DNA of 64,000 nucleotides from Pseudoduganella ginsengisoli (GTDB lineage Bacteria; Pseudomonadota; Gammaproteobacteria; Burkholderiales; Burkholderiaceae_D), in contig NZ_WNLA01000001.1 of the NCBI RefSeq assembly GCF_009720865.1, forward strand, positions 744,001 through 808,000. Direction: 5' to 3'. The position numbers and the translations under genes were made by a program. Below, piece by piece: positions 28,550 to 38,165 of the stretch (its first letter is position 1; the number at the start of each line of letters is the position of its first letter). The notes beneath the pieces are model-generated. The model was given only the letters and a program-made list of their open reading frames with translations, was not told where the DNA came from and made no database searches.

Positions 28550-30877
28550 TTATGTGCCGCTGTTTTTACGCTGCGCCACAGCATCGACGACGCACAGTGC
28601 CGTCATATTGACGATACGGCGCACGGTGGCCGATGGCGTCAGGATGTGCACTGGCGCTGCGCAGCCCAGCAGGATAGGGCCAATGGCAATGCCGTTGCCG
28701 GCCGCCGTCTTCACCAGGTTGTACGCAATGTTGGCAGCATCGATATTCGGCATCACCAGCAAGTTCGCGTCTTGCTGCAAATACGAATCCGGCATGATTT
28801 TCTGGCGCAGTTTGCTGTCCAGTGCCGTGTCGCCGTGCATCTCGCCATCGACTTCCAATTCAGGAGCCTGTTCGCGTACCAGCGACAGCGCCTTGCGCAT
28901 TTTTTGCGCAGATTCGCTGTTGGACGAACCGAAGTTCGAGTGCGACAGCAGTGCTGCACGCGGCACCATGCCAAAGCGGCGCATTTCATCGGCCGCCATC
29001 ACCGTCATTTCCGCCAGCTGTTCAGCTGTGGGGTTTTCATTGACGTGGGTATCGAGCATCGCCAGTTGACGTTCCGGCAGCACCAGGATGTTCATGGCCG
29101 CGTACACATTGGCGCCGGGTTTCTTGCCCAGTACCTGGTCGATATATTTCAAGTGCAGGTCAGTGGTGCCGAAGGTGCCGCAGATCATGCCGTCCGCATC
29201 GCCCTTCTTGATCATCATGGCGCCGATCAGCGAATGGCGGCGGCGCATTTCCAGACGCGCGTATTCCTGCGTGACGCCCTTGCGGCTGGTTTCCTTGTAA
29301 TACTCTTGCCAGTAAGTGCGGTAACGCTCGTCGTAATCCGGATTGATGACATCGTAATCAACGCCCTGGCGCAGGCGCAGGCCGAATTTCTGCACGCGCG
29401 ATTCCAGCACGGCCGGACGGCCCACCAGGATAGGACGCGCGAGACGTTCATCGACCACGACTTGCACGGCGCGCAGCACGCGCTCTTCTTCGCCTTCCGC
29501 ATACACGATGCGTTTCAATTCGGCCGGGGTCTGCTTGGCCATCGCGAAGACCGGCTTCATGAAGGTGCCGGAGCGGTAAACGAATTGCTGCAAGTGGTCC
29601 GCGTACGAATCCAGGTCCTTGATCGGACGGGTTGCGACGCCGGAATCAAATGCTGCTTGTGCCACGGCCGGTGCAATCTTCGTCAGCAGGCGCGGATCGA
29701 ACGGCATCGGGATCAGGTATTCTGGACCGAACGACAGGTTCTGGATGCCATACGTGGTCGCCACGATGTCCGACTGTTCGGCGTGCGCCAGGTCGGCAAT
29801 CGCGTGCACCACGGCGATTTCCATTTCACGGGTAATCGTCGTGGCGCCGCAATCGAGCGCGCCGCGGAAGATGTACGGGAAGCACAGCACGTTGTTGACC
29901 TGGTTCGGGTAATCCGAACGGCCGGTACAGATGATGGCGTCGCCGCGTACGGCCTTGACGTCTTCCGGCAGGATTTCCGGATTCGGATTGGCCAGCGCCA
30001 GGATGATCGGGTTCGGCGCCATTTGCTTGACCATGTCTTGCTTCAGCACGCCGCCAGCCGACAGGCCCAGGAAGATGTCCGCGCCGGCAATGCATTCAGC
30101 CAACGTACGGGCAGTGGTATCGCGCGCAAAGCGTTCCTTGTCCGGATCCATCAGCTCGGTGCGGCCTTTGTAGACCACGCCCGCCAGGTCAGTCACCGTA
30201 ATGTTTTCAATCGGGAAGCCCAGGTCGACCACCAAGTCCAGGCAAGCCAGTGCCGCGGCGCCGGCGCCGGATACCACCAGTTTGCACTCCTTGATGTTCT
30301 TGCCAACGACTTTGATACCGTTCAGGATGGCCGCGCCCACAATAATCGCCGTGCCGTGCTGGTCGTCGTGGAAGACCGGGATCTTCATGCGGTCGCGCAG
30401 CTGGCGTTCAATATAGAAGCACTCTGGCGCTTTGATGTCTTCCAGGTTCACGCCGCCGAACGTTGGTTCCAGCGAAGCGATGATGTCGCACAGCTTGTCA
30501 GGGTTCGATTCATTGATCTCGATGTCGAACACATCGATGCCGGCGAACTTTTTGAATAGCACCCCCTTGCCTTCCATCACAGGCTTCGCCGCCAGCGGGC
30601 CGATATTGCCCAAGCCGAGCACAGCCGTACCATTGGTAATGACTGCTACCAGGTTGCCGCGGGAAGTGTACTTGTAGGAATTAGCGGGATCGACAACGAT
30701 CTCTTCGCAAGGGGCTGCTACGCCGGGGGAGTACGCGAGCGCTAGGTCGCGCTGATTGGTGAGTTGCTTGGTGGGGGTGACGCTGATCTTACCGGGTTTG
30801 GGACATTCGTGATACTCAAGTGCAGCTTGACGTAATTGCTGACGAATTTCCTCTTTCTTATCAGATGACGAGTCCAT
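28550..30877 (-). CDS. maeB: NADP-dependent malic enzyme with phosphotransacetylase-like C-terminus
   Basis: A 775-residue MaeB-type enzyme that oxidatively decarboxylates malate to pyruvate with NADP. The N-terminal malic enzyme part (to about 430) has the NAD-binding and active-site segments: [43 protein letters not shown], and [11 protein letters not shown]. The rest, to 775, is a phosphotransacetylase-like domain that in known MaeB proteins responds to acetyl-CoA and is not catalytic. Length matches the 750-780 residues usual for this class. GGAAGGCC lies upstream at slightly long spacing. Confidence 0.96.
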   Translation of the reverse strand: MDSSSDKKEEIRQQLRQAALEYHECPKPGKISVTPTKQLTNQRDLALAYSPGVAAPCEEIVVDPANSYKYTSRGNLVAVITNGTAVLGLGNIGPLAAKPVMEGKGVLFKKFAGIDVFDIEINESNPDKLCDIIASLEPTFGGVNLEDIKAPECFYIERQLRDRMKIPVFHDDQHGTAIIVGAAILNGIKVVGKNIKECKLVVSGAGAAALACLDLVVDLGFPIENITVTDLAGVVYKGRTELMDPDKERFARDTTARTLAECIAGADIFLGLSAGGVLKQDMVKQMAPNPIILALANPNPEILPEDVKAVRGDAIICTGRSDYPNQVNNVLCFPYIFRGALDCGATTITREMEIAVVHAIADLAHAEQSDIVATTYGIQNLSFGPEYLIPMPFDPRLLTKIAPAVAQAAFDSGVATRPIKDLDSYADHLQQFVYRSGTFMKPVFAMAKQTPAELKRIVYAEGEEERVLRAVQVVVDERLARPILVGRPAVLESRVQKFGLRLRQGVDYDVINPDYDERYRTYWQEYYKETSRKGVTQEYARLEMRRRHSLIGAMMIKKGDADGMICGTFGTTDLHLKYIDQVLGKKPGANVYAAMNILVLPERQLAMLDTHVNENPTAEQLAEMTVMAADEMRRFGMVPRAALLSHSNFGSSNSESAQKMRKALSLVREQAPELEVDGEMHGDTALDSKLRQKIMPDSYLQQDANLLVMPNIDAANIAYNLVKTAAGNGIAIGPILLGCAAPVHILTPSATVRRIVNMTALCVVDAVAQRKNSGT

Positions 30878-31201
30878 GCTGATGTGGCCTTCCTATTTGT
30901 CTATCGGAAAGGCCAAATTTTAGCAGAGGGCTACTTCTAATTCCCTAGGTATTTTCACCAACTCCGGGTGAAAAACTATTGACTTAAAGGTTGTAATAGA
31001 TTTTTTATATACAGGCACACTCCTTAATATCATAAACATATAACCAGTGCAGACTTATCTCAGAAAGTGCATTTATAAAATAAGTTGTTTCATATACCGG
31101 TATAGCGCCTGCAACAGGGCGTTTTAGCCCGCTATTCCTGCTGGACACTGGCTCGTCCCAGGCATAGACTGGCTCCATTGCATTCTTTGAAAGGGGACGC
31201 A
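30878..31201. other. 324-bp AT-rich intergenic region
   Basis: The middle of this gap (about 30940-31100) is strikingly AT-rich against the rest of the window. It holds a hairpin (TTTTCACC / GGTGAAAA) at about 30952-30974, a TTGACT at 30979-30984 followed by AT-rich sequence (a promoter-like arrangement directed rightwards), and no credible gene. A 65-codon minus-strand frame over it has no ribosome site. Confidence 0.5.
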
Positions 31202-31426
31202 ATGAGCAACCAGTTCTGGCACCGCAGCTTCCTCACTTCCCGCATACTGTTCCCCCTCACGTTTATTCTTTTATTGTTCGCCCAGCAAGGTAGCGATATG
31301 GCCGCCATGCTGGCCGCCACGTCCGTCGCCTCGGCCATGCTGTGGCAATACAGCGCGCGCCGCCAGCGCAGGCGCCCCAACGTCAGCTACGCGCCCATGC
31401 AGCTGGATGACGAACACCGTGCGTAA
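31202..31426 (+). CDS. Small membrane protein, unknown
   Basis: A 74-residue protein with AAGGGGACGCA upstream of its ATG. One or two hydrophobic stretches are visible (ILFPLTFILLLFAQQ and MAAMLAATSVASAMLW), then an Arg-rich RRQRRRP and an acidic end. It overlaps the next small membrane gene by 20 bp, so they are probably translated together. I do not recognise it. Confidence 0.55.
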   Translation: MSNQFWHRSFLTSRILFPLTFILLLFAQQGSDMAAMLAATSVASAMLWQYSARRQRRRPNVSYAPMQLDDEHRA

Positions 31427-31637
31427 GCGCCGCCGCCCATCCGCTACCGGCAATTACCCCGCTGGCATTTTCGCCGCAGCCACCATCGGCGCAATGCTCA
31501 TTGTCGTGCAAGTGCCATTGAGCAGCGCCATGTTTGTGGCCGTGCTGGGAGTGGCCATCTGGGCGCTGATCGCCTGCGTGTGGTTACTGGTGCGTCACAG
31601 CCGCAGTGGCGGCGGCAGCGGCAGTAGCAGTGATTGA
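31407..31637 (+). CDS. Small membrane protein, unknown, overlapping the previous gene
   Basis: A 76-residue protein with a basic start (VRKRRRP), two hydrophobic helices (GIFAAATIGAMLIVVQV and AMFVAVLGVAIWALIACVW) and a Gly/Ser tail. It overlaps the preceding gene by 20 bp in another frame and ends 39 bp before thiL. The start is uncertain: ATG 31407 or GTG 31419, neither with a strong ribosome site. I do not recognise it. Confidence 0.5.
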   Translation: MTNTVRKRRRPSATGNYPAGIFAAATIGAMLIVVQVPLSSAMFVAVLGVAIWALIACVWLLVRHSRSGGGSGSSSD

Positions 31638-31676
31638 TGCAGCAATCGTGCTGCGCGGCGGCGGTACAATGCCGCC

Positions 31677-32654
31677 ATGCTCTCCGAATTCGACCTCATC
31701 AAACAATACTTCGATCGCTCCCGCCCAGGTAAAGCCGTGCTGGGCATCGGCGACGATTGCGCACTGCTGGCGCCCGCGCCCGGCATGCAGACCGCCATTT
31801 CCTCCGACATGCTGGTCGAAGGCCGCCATTTCTTTGCCGGTGAAGATGCGCGGCGTCTGGGCCATAAATCGCTGGCCGTGAATTTATCCGACCTGGCCGC
31901 CATGGGGGCAAAACCCGTGGGCTTTACTTTGGCGCTGGCATTGCCGTCCGCCGACCAGGCGTGGCTGCAAGGCTTTTCACAAGGCTTGTTTGCACTGGCC
32001 GATGCGCACGGCTGTGAATTGATCGGCGGCGATACCACCAAGGGCCCGCTGAATATCTGCATCACGATTTTTGGCGAAGTGGCGCCCGGCCACGCGCTGC
32101 GGCGCGATGCGGCGCAGCCGGGCGACGATATCTGGATTTCCGGCACGCTGGGCGATGCACGCCTGGCGCTGGCCGGTTATAACAATGAACTGGCCTTGAC
32201 TGCGGAAGAACAAGAGGCAGCCGGGTTGCGCATGCACTTGCCGGCACCGCGCGTGGCGCTCGGCATGCTGCTGGCGTCGCAGCGCCTGGCCCGCGCCGCG
32301 CTGGACATTTCCGACGGACTGGTGGGCGACCTGGGGCACATCCTGAAGAAGTCGCAGGTGGGCGCCACGCTCAATGCCGATGCGCTGCCTTGCGGGCCGG
32401 TGCTGGCCACCAAGGACATCGGCTTGCGGCGGCGCTTCATGGCGGCGGGCGGCGATGATTATGAATTGTGCTTTACGGCGCCAGTGTCGTCGCGCGATGC
32501 GATCATCGCGGCCGGCGCGCAGTGCGGTACGGCTGTGACACGGGTCGGTGTTATTGACGCGGCGCCGGGGTTAAGGCTGGTCGATGCGGATGGAGGGACG
32601 CTGGCGTTGCAGCTGCAAGGATTTGACCACTTTGCGGGCACGGCGGGTTCGTAG
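31677..32654 (+). CDS. thiL: Thiamine-monophosphate kinase
   Basis: This 325-residue ThiL phosphorylates thiamine monophosphate to thiamine diphosphate with ATP, the last step of cofactor synthesis. The Mg/ATP segment VLGIGDDCALL and the catalytic loop SSDMLVEGRHF are at the start, KSLAVNLSDLAAMGA follows, then IGGDTTKGPL and DISDGLVGDLGHI. In related genomes thiL is commonly followed by pgpA and then a pncC/cinA-like gene; here a minus-strand signalling operon lies between thiL and pncC and no pgpA is seen in the window. Confidence 0.93.
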   Translation: MLSEFDLIKQYFDRSRPGKAVLGIGDDCALLAPAPGMQTAISSDMLVEGRHFFAGEDARRLGHKSLAVNLSDLAAMGAKPVGFTLALALPSADQAWLQGFSQGLFALADAHGCELIGGDTTKGPLNICITIFGEVAPGHALRRDAAQPGDDIWISGTLGDARLALAGYNNELALTAEEQEAAGLRMHLPAPRVALGMLLASQRLARAALDISDGLVGDLGHILKKSQVGATLNADALPCGPVLATKDIGLRRRFMAAGGDDYELCFTAPVSSRDAIIAAGAQCGTAVTRVGVIDAAPGLRLVDADGGTLALQLQGFDHFAGTAGS

Positions 32655-32691
32655 ACCCCGCCCTACGGTCTGGGGCCGGGCAACATCCACG

Positions 32692-35355
32692 CTAGGCCAG
32701 CGCGGTATGGTCCTGGTCGGGATTGCCCACCTGGCGCCCCGTGCCATGCATCAGCCAGTAATGGTGGAATGCCAGCCGCACATTGTCCCGCAACTGCGTA
32801 TCGTCCCACGGCTTCGTATAAAAGCGGTAAATCGCGCCCCGGTTGATGGAGTCCAGCACGGCTTCCACACCCGTATAGCCGGACAGGATGATGCGTATCG
32901 TGTCCGGGTACATTTCCTTGACCTTGCTGAGGAATTCCGTGCCGCTCATGATGGGCATGCGCTGGTCGCACAGGATCACTTGCACGGGATATAGCGCCAG
33001 CAATTCAAACCCTTCCGCCGGCGACACGGCGGTCAAAATACGGTAGCCGTCGCGCCGGAACAGGCGGTGCAGCGATGACAGCACATTGACGTCGTCATCG
33101 ACGATCAGCAGCGTTTGCGGCGTTTCCGCCGACAGGCTCGCATCGGGCGGCAACGCTTTGCCGGCTTCCACCAGTTGTCCCAATTCATCGGCCGCCAGCG
33201 GACGGCTGAAGAAGTAGCCCTGGATTTCATCGCAGCGGTTGCGCCGCAGGTATTCGAGCTGCGCGCGCGCTTCCACACCTTCCGCAATCACGCGTAATTT
33301 CAGGCTGTGCGCCATGCTGATAATGGCCAGGGCAATGGCCGCATCGTTGGGATTGGTCGTGATGTCGCGCACAAACGCGATATCGATCTTCAGCTTATCA
33401 ATGGGGAAGCGCTGCAAATACGACAGGCTGGAATAGCCGGTGCCAAAATCATCGATCGCACACTGGACGCCCAGTTCCTTCAGCCGCGTCAGCATGGCGG
33501 TGGTGCGCTCCGCATTTGACATCAGCGCGGTTTCCGTCAATTCCAGCTCCAGCAAATCCGGCGGGACACGGTGCCGCTCCAGCGCCGCGCGCACGCCCTG
33601 CTCCATGTCCCCTTCGATGAACTGGCGGCTCGACACGTTGACGGCCACGTGCACGGGCCCCACCATCGAGCGGTTCCATGCCGCGATCTGCCGGCACGCG
33701 GCATCGATAATCCAGGCGCCGACACGCGTGATCAAGCCGGTGTCTTCCAGCACTGCCACGAATTCCGATGGATATACCAGCCCCACGCCGGGGCGCTGCC
33801 AGCGGATCAGCGCTTCCACGCCGCTGATACGGCCTGTGTTCAAGTTGACCTTAGGCTGGTAATGCAGCACGAATTCATCTTCGTCCAGCGCGCGCCGCAG
33901 CGCCATTTCCAGGTCCAGCCGCGCCAGCACTTGCACATTCATGCCGGCCGTGAAGAAGCGGTAGCCGTCGCGGCCCGCCTGCTTGGCCCGCTCCATCGCC
34001 GTATCGGCATATTTGACGAGGGTTTCAGGGTCCGTCGCATCGTCCGGGTACATGGCTATACCGATCGATGCCGTCAATGCGGCGGGGTGGCCATCGAGTT
34101 CAAACGGCGCGTGCAGCGCTTCGCGCACTTCATTGACGACCGCCAGCACGTCTTGCTGGTCGCGCGTCATGGTCAGGATCAGGCCGAATTCATCGCCGCC
34201 CAGGCGGCCCACGGTATCGCGGATCCGTACGCACTGCACCAGCCGGCTGCTGAATTCGCGCAGCAATGCGTCGCCCGCGCTGGCGCCCAGCGTATCGTTG
34301 ACGCTCTTGAAGCGGTCCAGTGCAATGAACAGCACGACGATCTGCCACGCTTTATCGCGCGCGACATCGATGGCGTCATGCAGTGTCTGGAAAAACAGCG
34401 TACGGTTCGGCAAGCCGGTCAGCGTGTCGTAATGGGCCAGATGGCGCAGCCGTTCTTCCGCCTGGCGGCGCTCGGTAATGTCGCGCGCCACGCAGATCAC
34501 CGTGCTGGCGCTGTCCGCCATATGCACTTGCCAGTACAGTTCCACCGGAACCGTTGTCAAATCCTTGCGCGTCAAGTCTTGCTCGAACAGCTGGGGCGCG
34601 CGGGCGCCGTCGCAGGCCGCATCGCGCGCCTGGTGAATGCGCCGGGCCAGTTCATCGCGCGCCCCCAGGCCGATGCGGGTCAATAGCGGCGCGGCAACCG
34701 GCATGGCGGCGGACGCGGACAGCAGCGCTCCCGGCAACGCGCCGGATTGAACCGCTGCGCCTTGCGCCAGCATTTCTTCGCGCCGGAAACCCAGCATGCG
34801 GCAGGCGCCGTCGTTGATGTCGACCAGCGCCAGCGTGGCGGGATCGATCAGGAAAATCGCGTCAGCCGTGGCATCCATCGCGCTGCGGAAACGCTGCAAA
34901 TCCGCCGTGCGTTCACGCACCGTCTGTTCCAGCAGCGCGTTATAGTTCTTCGCTTCGCGGTGCATCAGCCGCACTTCCAGCATGCTGCGGATGCGCGTCA
35001 GCACTTCAATGGGATCAAACGGCTTGCTGACGAAATCGCGCGCCCCTGCTTCCAGCGCGGCCAGCTTGTGGTCGGGCTGCGCCGTCACCACCAGCACAGG
35101 CAAATACCCGTCCGTCTCCAGCGGCTTCAACGCTTCCATGACGGAAAAGCCATCCATGCCCGGCATTTGCAAATCCAGGATGATCAAGTCGTAGCGGTTT
35201 TGCTCGTGCCACGGCGCGACCACGCGCGGGTCCGTCGTGGAACTGACGGCCGTGTAATTGGAAGAAGTTAGCAGGTATTCAAGAAGCTGGACATTGACCG
35301 CCTGATCATCAACTATCAAAATCCTGGCGCCCAGAATGTCCGCTTGCGTAATCAT
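32692..35355 (-). CDS. Response regulator REC-PAS-GGDEF-EAL-REC, cyclic-di-GMP turnover
   Basis: This 887-residue cytosolic protein starts with a receiver (acceptor Asp61 in LIILDLQMPGMDG), then a PAS-like segment near 160-320, GGDEF near residue 386 and EAL near 512. It ends with a second receiver whose acceptor is in ILCDQRMPIMSG near 795. The cyclase site GGDEF is intact, with an RIRD product-inhibition site five residues before it. The phosphodiesterase domain keeps EAL, NVSSRQF, ELTET, DDFGTGYS and AEGVE, so both activities look possible. Its start overlaps the kinase stop by 4 bp, and the kinase is the likely phosphodonor. Two receivers suggest dual input. The C-terminal position of the second receiver, with the EAL domain between them, is unusual. 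Confidence 0.93.
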   Translation of the reverse strand: MITQADILGARILIVDDQAVNVQLLEYLLTSSNYTAVSSTTDPRVVAPWHEQNRYDLIILDLQMPGMDGFSVMEALKPLETDGYLPVLVVTAQPDHKLAALEAGARDFVSKPFDPIEVLTRIRSMLEVRLMHREAKNYNALLEQTVRERTADLQRFRSAMDATADAIFLIDPATLALVDINDGACRMLGFRREEMLAQGAAVQSGALPGALLSASAAMPVAAPLLTRIGLGARDELARRIHQARDAACDGARAPQLFEQDLTRKDLTTVPVELYWQVHMADSASTVICVARDITERRQAEERLRHLAHYDTLTGLPNRTLFFQTLHDAIDVARDKAWQIVVLFIALDRFKSVNDTLGASAGDALLREFSSRLVQCVRIRDTVGRLGGDEFGLILTMTRDQQDVLAVVNEVREALHAPFELDGHPAALTASIGIAMYPDDATDPETLVKYADTAMERAKQAGRDGYRFFTAGMNVQVLARLDLEMALRRALDEDEFVLHYQPKVNLNTGRISGVEALIRWQRPGVGLVYPSEFVAVLEDTGLITRVGAWIIDAACRQIAAWNRSMVGPVHVAVNVSSRQFIEGDMEQGVRAALERHRVPPDLLELELTETALMSNAERTTAMLTRLKELGVQCAIDDFGTGYSSLSYLQRFPIDKLKIDIAFVRDITTNPNDAAIALAIISMAHSLKLRVIAEGVEARAQLEYLRRNRCDEIQGYFFSRPLAADELGQLVEAGKALPPDASLSAETPQTLLIVDDDVNVLSSLHRLFRRDGYRILTAVSPAEGFELLALYPVQVILCDQRMPIMSGTEFLSKVKEMYPDTIRIILSGYTGVEAVLDSINRGAIYRFYTKPWDDTQLRDNVRLAFHHYWLMHGTGRQVGNPDQDHTALA

Positions 35356-37400
35356 GTGCCTACCCTGCCGTCCTTTCTGTCATTGAGGTACGCCACCGTA
35401 CTGTTGATGGCATCCGTGAACTCATCGATGTTGATGGGTTTGATGAGGTAACGGAAGAATCCTGCCGCAATTCCTTTTTCCACGTCGCGCGGCATGGCAT
35501 TGGCTGTCAGCGCAATGACGGGAATGTGGCTGGTGCGGGGATCGGCTTTCAGCAATTTCAGCGCGTCGATACCATTAACGCCCGGCAAGTTGATATCCAT
35601 GAGGATGATGTCTGGCTGGTGCGCGCGCGCCAGTTCGATGCCCAAATGGCCGTCCGGCGCCGCTACCAGCTGCAAATCCGGCCGGAAGCTGATGATTTCC
35701 TGTACCAGCTTCAAATTGGCGGGATTGTCTTCGACATACAGCAGGGTAGTGGGACGCGACATCGCAGGCGAGTCGGCCGGCATCGCATCGGCAATGGCTT
35801 GCCCCGCATCCGGCAACAGGCGCAGCGGCTCGGCGGCCCGCAATTCAATCCAGAACATGCTGCCCACGCCCTGGCTGCTGGATACGCCAATCACGCCGCC
35901 CATCAATTCCACCAGCCGCTTGGTCACCACCAGGCCGATGCCGGTCCCCTCTTCCGCGCCGGTTTCCTGGCCCAGGCGGTTAAATGGCTGGAATAGCTGG
36001 GCGATCTGTTCCGGCTTCAGTCCCATGCCCGTATCCTGCACGGACAAGCGCGCCATGTCGGGCGCCTGCATCGAGCAATCGACCACCACGGCGCCGCCTT
36101 CGCGGTTGTACTTGATGGCGTTCGACAGCAAATTCAGCAGGATTTGCTTGAGGCGCGTGCGGTCCGCCGCAACATTGATGTTGCACGCGGGCGGGAACAG
36201 CAGGCGGATGCCGCGGTTGCCCGCCAGCGGCGCCGTCATGGTCTGGCATTCCTGCAGGATTTCGCCCAGGTCGACCGGTTCCATCGACAGCGCCACGGCG
36301 CCCGACTCAATCTTGGCCAGGTCGAGGATTTCATTAATCAAGGTCAGCAAATGCCGGCCGGATTTCAAAATGTGGCTGGCGAATTCCTTCTTTTGCGCCA
36401 GCGTCGACGGCAGCTTGTCCGACGTGAGGATTTGCGCGAAACCGAGGATGGCGTTCAGCGGCGTGCGCAATTCGTGGCTCATCGACGACAGGAACGCGGA
36501 CTTGGCCTGGTTGGCGCTCTTGGCTTCTTCCATCGCCATCGCCAGTTCGCCATTGATGGCTTCGAGCTGCAAGGTGCGTTCATGCACGCGTTCTTCCAGC
36601 GCTTCATTCAGGCGCATGACTTCATGCTGCGCTTCTTCACGCTGTTCCATTTCGCGCGCCAGCTCCAGGTTCGACGACTCGAGTTCGTGCTTGCGTGCTT
36701 CCAGTTCCTTGGCGCGCGCTTCGATTTCACTGAGCATGGTATTGAACGATTCCACCAGCTGCGCCACTTCATCTTCACTGGTGCGCGGCGCGCGGCGCGA
36801 ATAATCGCCGGTGGCAATCACGTCGCGCGCCACGTCGCGGATATCGAGGATGGGGCGCGTGATGATGAAGTCGGTGCGGCTCATGATCAGGTAGGCGATC
36901 ACCATGGCCGGCAGCATCACCAGCAGCGCAATCGTCAAATAGTCGCCAAGGCGGCCCACCATTTCATAATCGGCCCGCAAATACACGGTGCCCAGTTTTT
37001 CGCCATTGTCGACAATATGGCGGAACAACGTCAGCTTGCCCGCTTGATAGCGCACGCCCTCTTCCTCCACACCGGTGGGGAAATGCTCATCCTGGCCAGG
37101 CGCGACATAGCTGGCAAACAGCTTGCCCTTGGCATTGAAAATGGCGCCGGCGTTGACTTTCGGCCGCAAGCGCAGCAGCGCCAGGGTTTCCTTGGCCAGG
37201 CGCTGGTCATCAAACGCCAGCGCGGCCGTCGACATATGGCCGATCAATTCCGCCTGCGTGGCCATGTCGGCCGTCACGCTCTGGTGGTAGGCGCGCAAGT
37301 CATACGCGATGATGGTGGCCAGCGACACCAGCAGCGCCACCAGCGTGGACAACATCACCACGCCCAGCAATTTTTGCCGTAATGAGCGCAAGGCAATCAT
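35352..37400 (-). CDS. Hybrid sensor histidine kinase with YfiN-type (CHASE8-like) periplasmic domain
   Basis: This 682-residue membrane kinase has a first helix near 11-33 and a periplasmic domain to about 150 resembling CHASE8, the sensor of YfiN. It includes LIGHMSTAALAFDDQRLAKETLALL and AIFNAKGKLFASY. A second helix (about 155-178) and HAMP (RPILDIRDVARDV) follow, then a coiled coil, HisKA with SMSHELRTPLNAI, HATPase with GTGIGLVV and a receiver with LMDINLPG. Its start overlaps the YfiR-like gene by 4 bp and its end overlaps the GGDEF/EAL gene by 4 bp. The arrangement implies a periplasmic signal is read, controlled by the YfiR-like partner, and passed to the c-di-GMP regulator. Confidence 0.92.
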   Translation of the reverse strand: MIALRSLRQKLLGVVMLSTLVALLVSLATIIAYDLRAYHQSVTADMATQAELIGHMSTAALAFDDQRLAKETLALLRLRPKVNAGAIFNAKGKLFASYVAPGQDEHFPTGVEEEGVRYQAGKLTLFRHIVDNGEKLGTVYLRADYEMVGRLGDYLTIALLVMLPAMVIAYLIMSRTDFIITRPILDIRDVARDVIATGDYSRRAPRTSEDEVAQLVESFNTMLSEIEARAKELEARKHELESSNLELAREMEQREEAQHEVMRLNEALEERVHERTLQLEAINGELAMAMEEAKSANQAKSAFLSSMSHELRTPLNAILGFAQILTSDKLPSTLAQKKEFASHILKSGRHLLTLINEILDLAKIESGAVALSMEPVDLGEILQECQTMTAPLAGNRGIRLLFPPACNINVAADRTRLKQILLNLLSNAIKYNREGGAVVVDCSMQAPDMARLSVQDTGMGLKPEQIAQLFQPFNRLGQETGAEEGTGIGLVVTKRLVELMGGVIGVSSSQGVGSMFWIELRAAEPLRLLPDAGQAIADAMPADSPAMSRPTTLLYVEDNPANLKLVQEIISFRPDLQLVAAPDGHLGIELARAHQPDIILMDINLPGVNGIDALKLLKADPRTSHIPVIALTANAMPRDVEKGIAAGFFRYLIKPINIDEFTDAINSTVAYLNDRKDGRVGT

Positions 37401-37963
37401 GACGCCCCCGTATTCACGCGGTAGGCAGCGGACAGCATGCGGGCGCTGATGCGGATGCGCGCCGTCGCCGCAGGTTTCAATGCAACTTCAAAACGCAGGC
37501 GGTCATCCGCCACGACAAAATTAATCATGCTGCCATAGGCATAGGCTTCTTCACTGTCGGAAACCGTCAGCAATGGCTGGTTGCGGGTGGCATTCATGAC
37601 TTCGGCCAGCGCAGCCTTGTCCATCGCGCCAAGAAACAGGATGTGCACGTTGCCGGGCGCTTCGCCCTTCTTTAATTTGCGCACGACCAATGGACGGCCG
37701 TTGGCGGTGTGGCCTGCCACGGTTTGTTCCAGCTGATCCGCCAGCGCATCGGCCGCCATGACGCCAATCACGACGGGACTGTCCGGCCGCACGAAGCTGC
37801 CTTCGGGCCACTCGACAAAACCAGCGAATTTATACAGGTAGGCGGCCTTGATCTGGCGCTCGACAGGACCGGATGGATCGGCGTAGGCGAATATGGGCAG
37901 GCAGGTGAGCGCCAGTAGCAGGCTCCAGAGTTGGAACAGATAACGCGGGGGCAAATACGCCAT
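37397..37963 (-). CDS. YfiR-family periplasmic protein
   Basis: A 188-residue protein with a signal peptide (about 1-28, ending IFAYA) and the YfiR/DUF4154 pattern: VERQIKAAYLYKFAGFVEWP, then VIGVMAADALADQL, LVVRKLKKGEAPGNVHILFLG, and SMINFVVADDRLRFEV near the end. In Pseudomonas, YfiR sits in the periplasm and represses the cyclase YfiN through its CHASE8 domain. Here the next gene (4-bp overlap) has a similar periplasmic domain on a kinase, so this protein probably controls that kinase. A much longer frame upstream is antisense to pncC and is not real. Confidence 0.87.
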   Translation of the reverse strand: MAYLPPRYLFQLWSLLLALTCLPIFAYADPSGPVERQIKAAYLYKFAGFVEWPEGSFVRPDSPVVIGVMAADALADQLEQTVAGHTANGRPLVVRKLKKGEAPGNVHILFLGAMDKAALAEVMNATRNQPLLTVSDSEEAYAYGSMINFVVADDRLRFEVALKPAATARIRISARMLSAAYRVNTGAS

Positions 37964-38165
37964 GGATAATCGGCCCAGGAAACGGCAATCGGATTGTGCC
38001 CGGCACCGCTGTGCCGCATCGACTATTGTATCGCTCCATCGCACATGTGTGCACCTGATCAGAGACGTCTGTGCGTCATTGCTGGCTTGCAATTTGATTG
38101 TCGGGGACTTCCCAATCTGTGTGGCTGGGCTAGAATGGGCGCGGTCCAAATATGCGGAGCAAGAA

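Noticed and set aside
28526..30559. A 677-codon plus-strand frame over maeB
   Set aside because: It is the reverse shadow of an intact malic enzyme; it has no ribosome site and a composition rich in Arg, His and Gln.
31005..31202. A 65-codon minus-strand frame in the AT-rich gap
   Set aside because: It has no ribosome site and no recognisable feature; AT-rich DNA with chance openness explains it.
31638..31676. A TPP riboswitch in front of thiL
   Set aside because: The gap is only 39 bp and lacks the conserved THI-box sequences; thiL is usually not riboswitch-controlled.
37964..38165. A divergent promoter pair between the YfiR-like gene and pncC
   Set aside because: Single -10-like hexamers (such as TAGAAT at 38131) occur but none has a matching -35 at good spacing.
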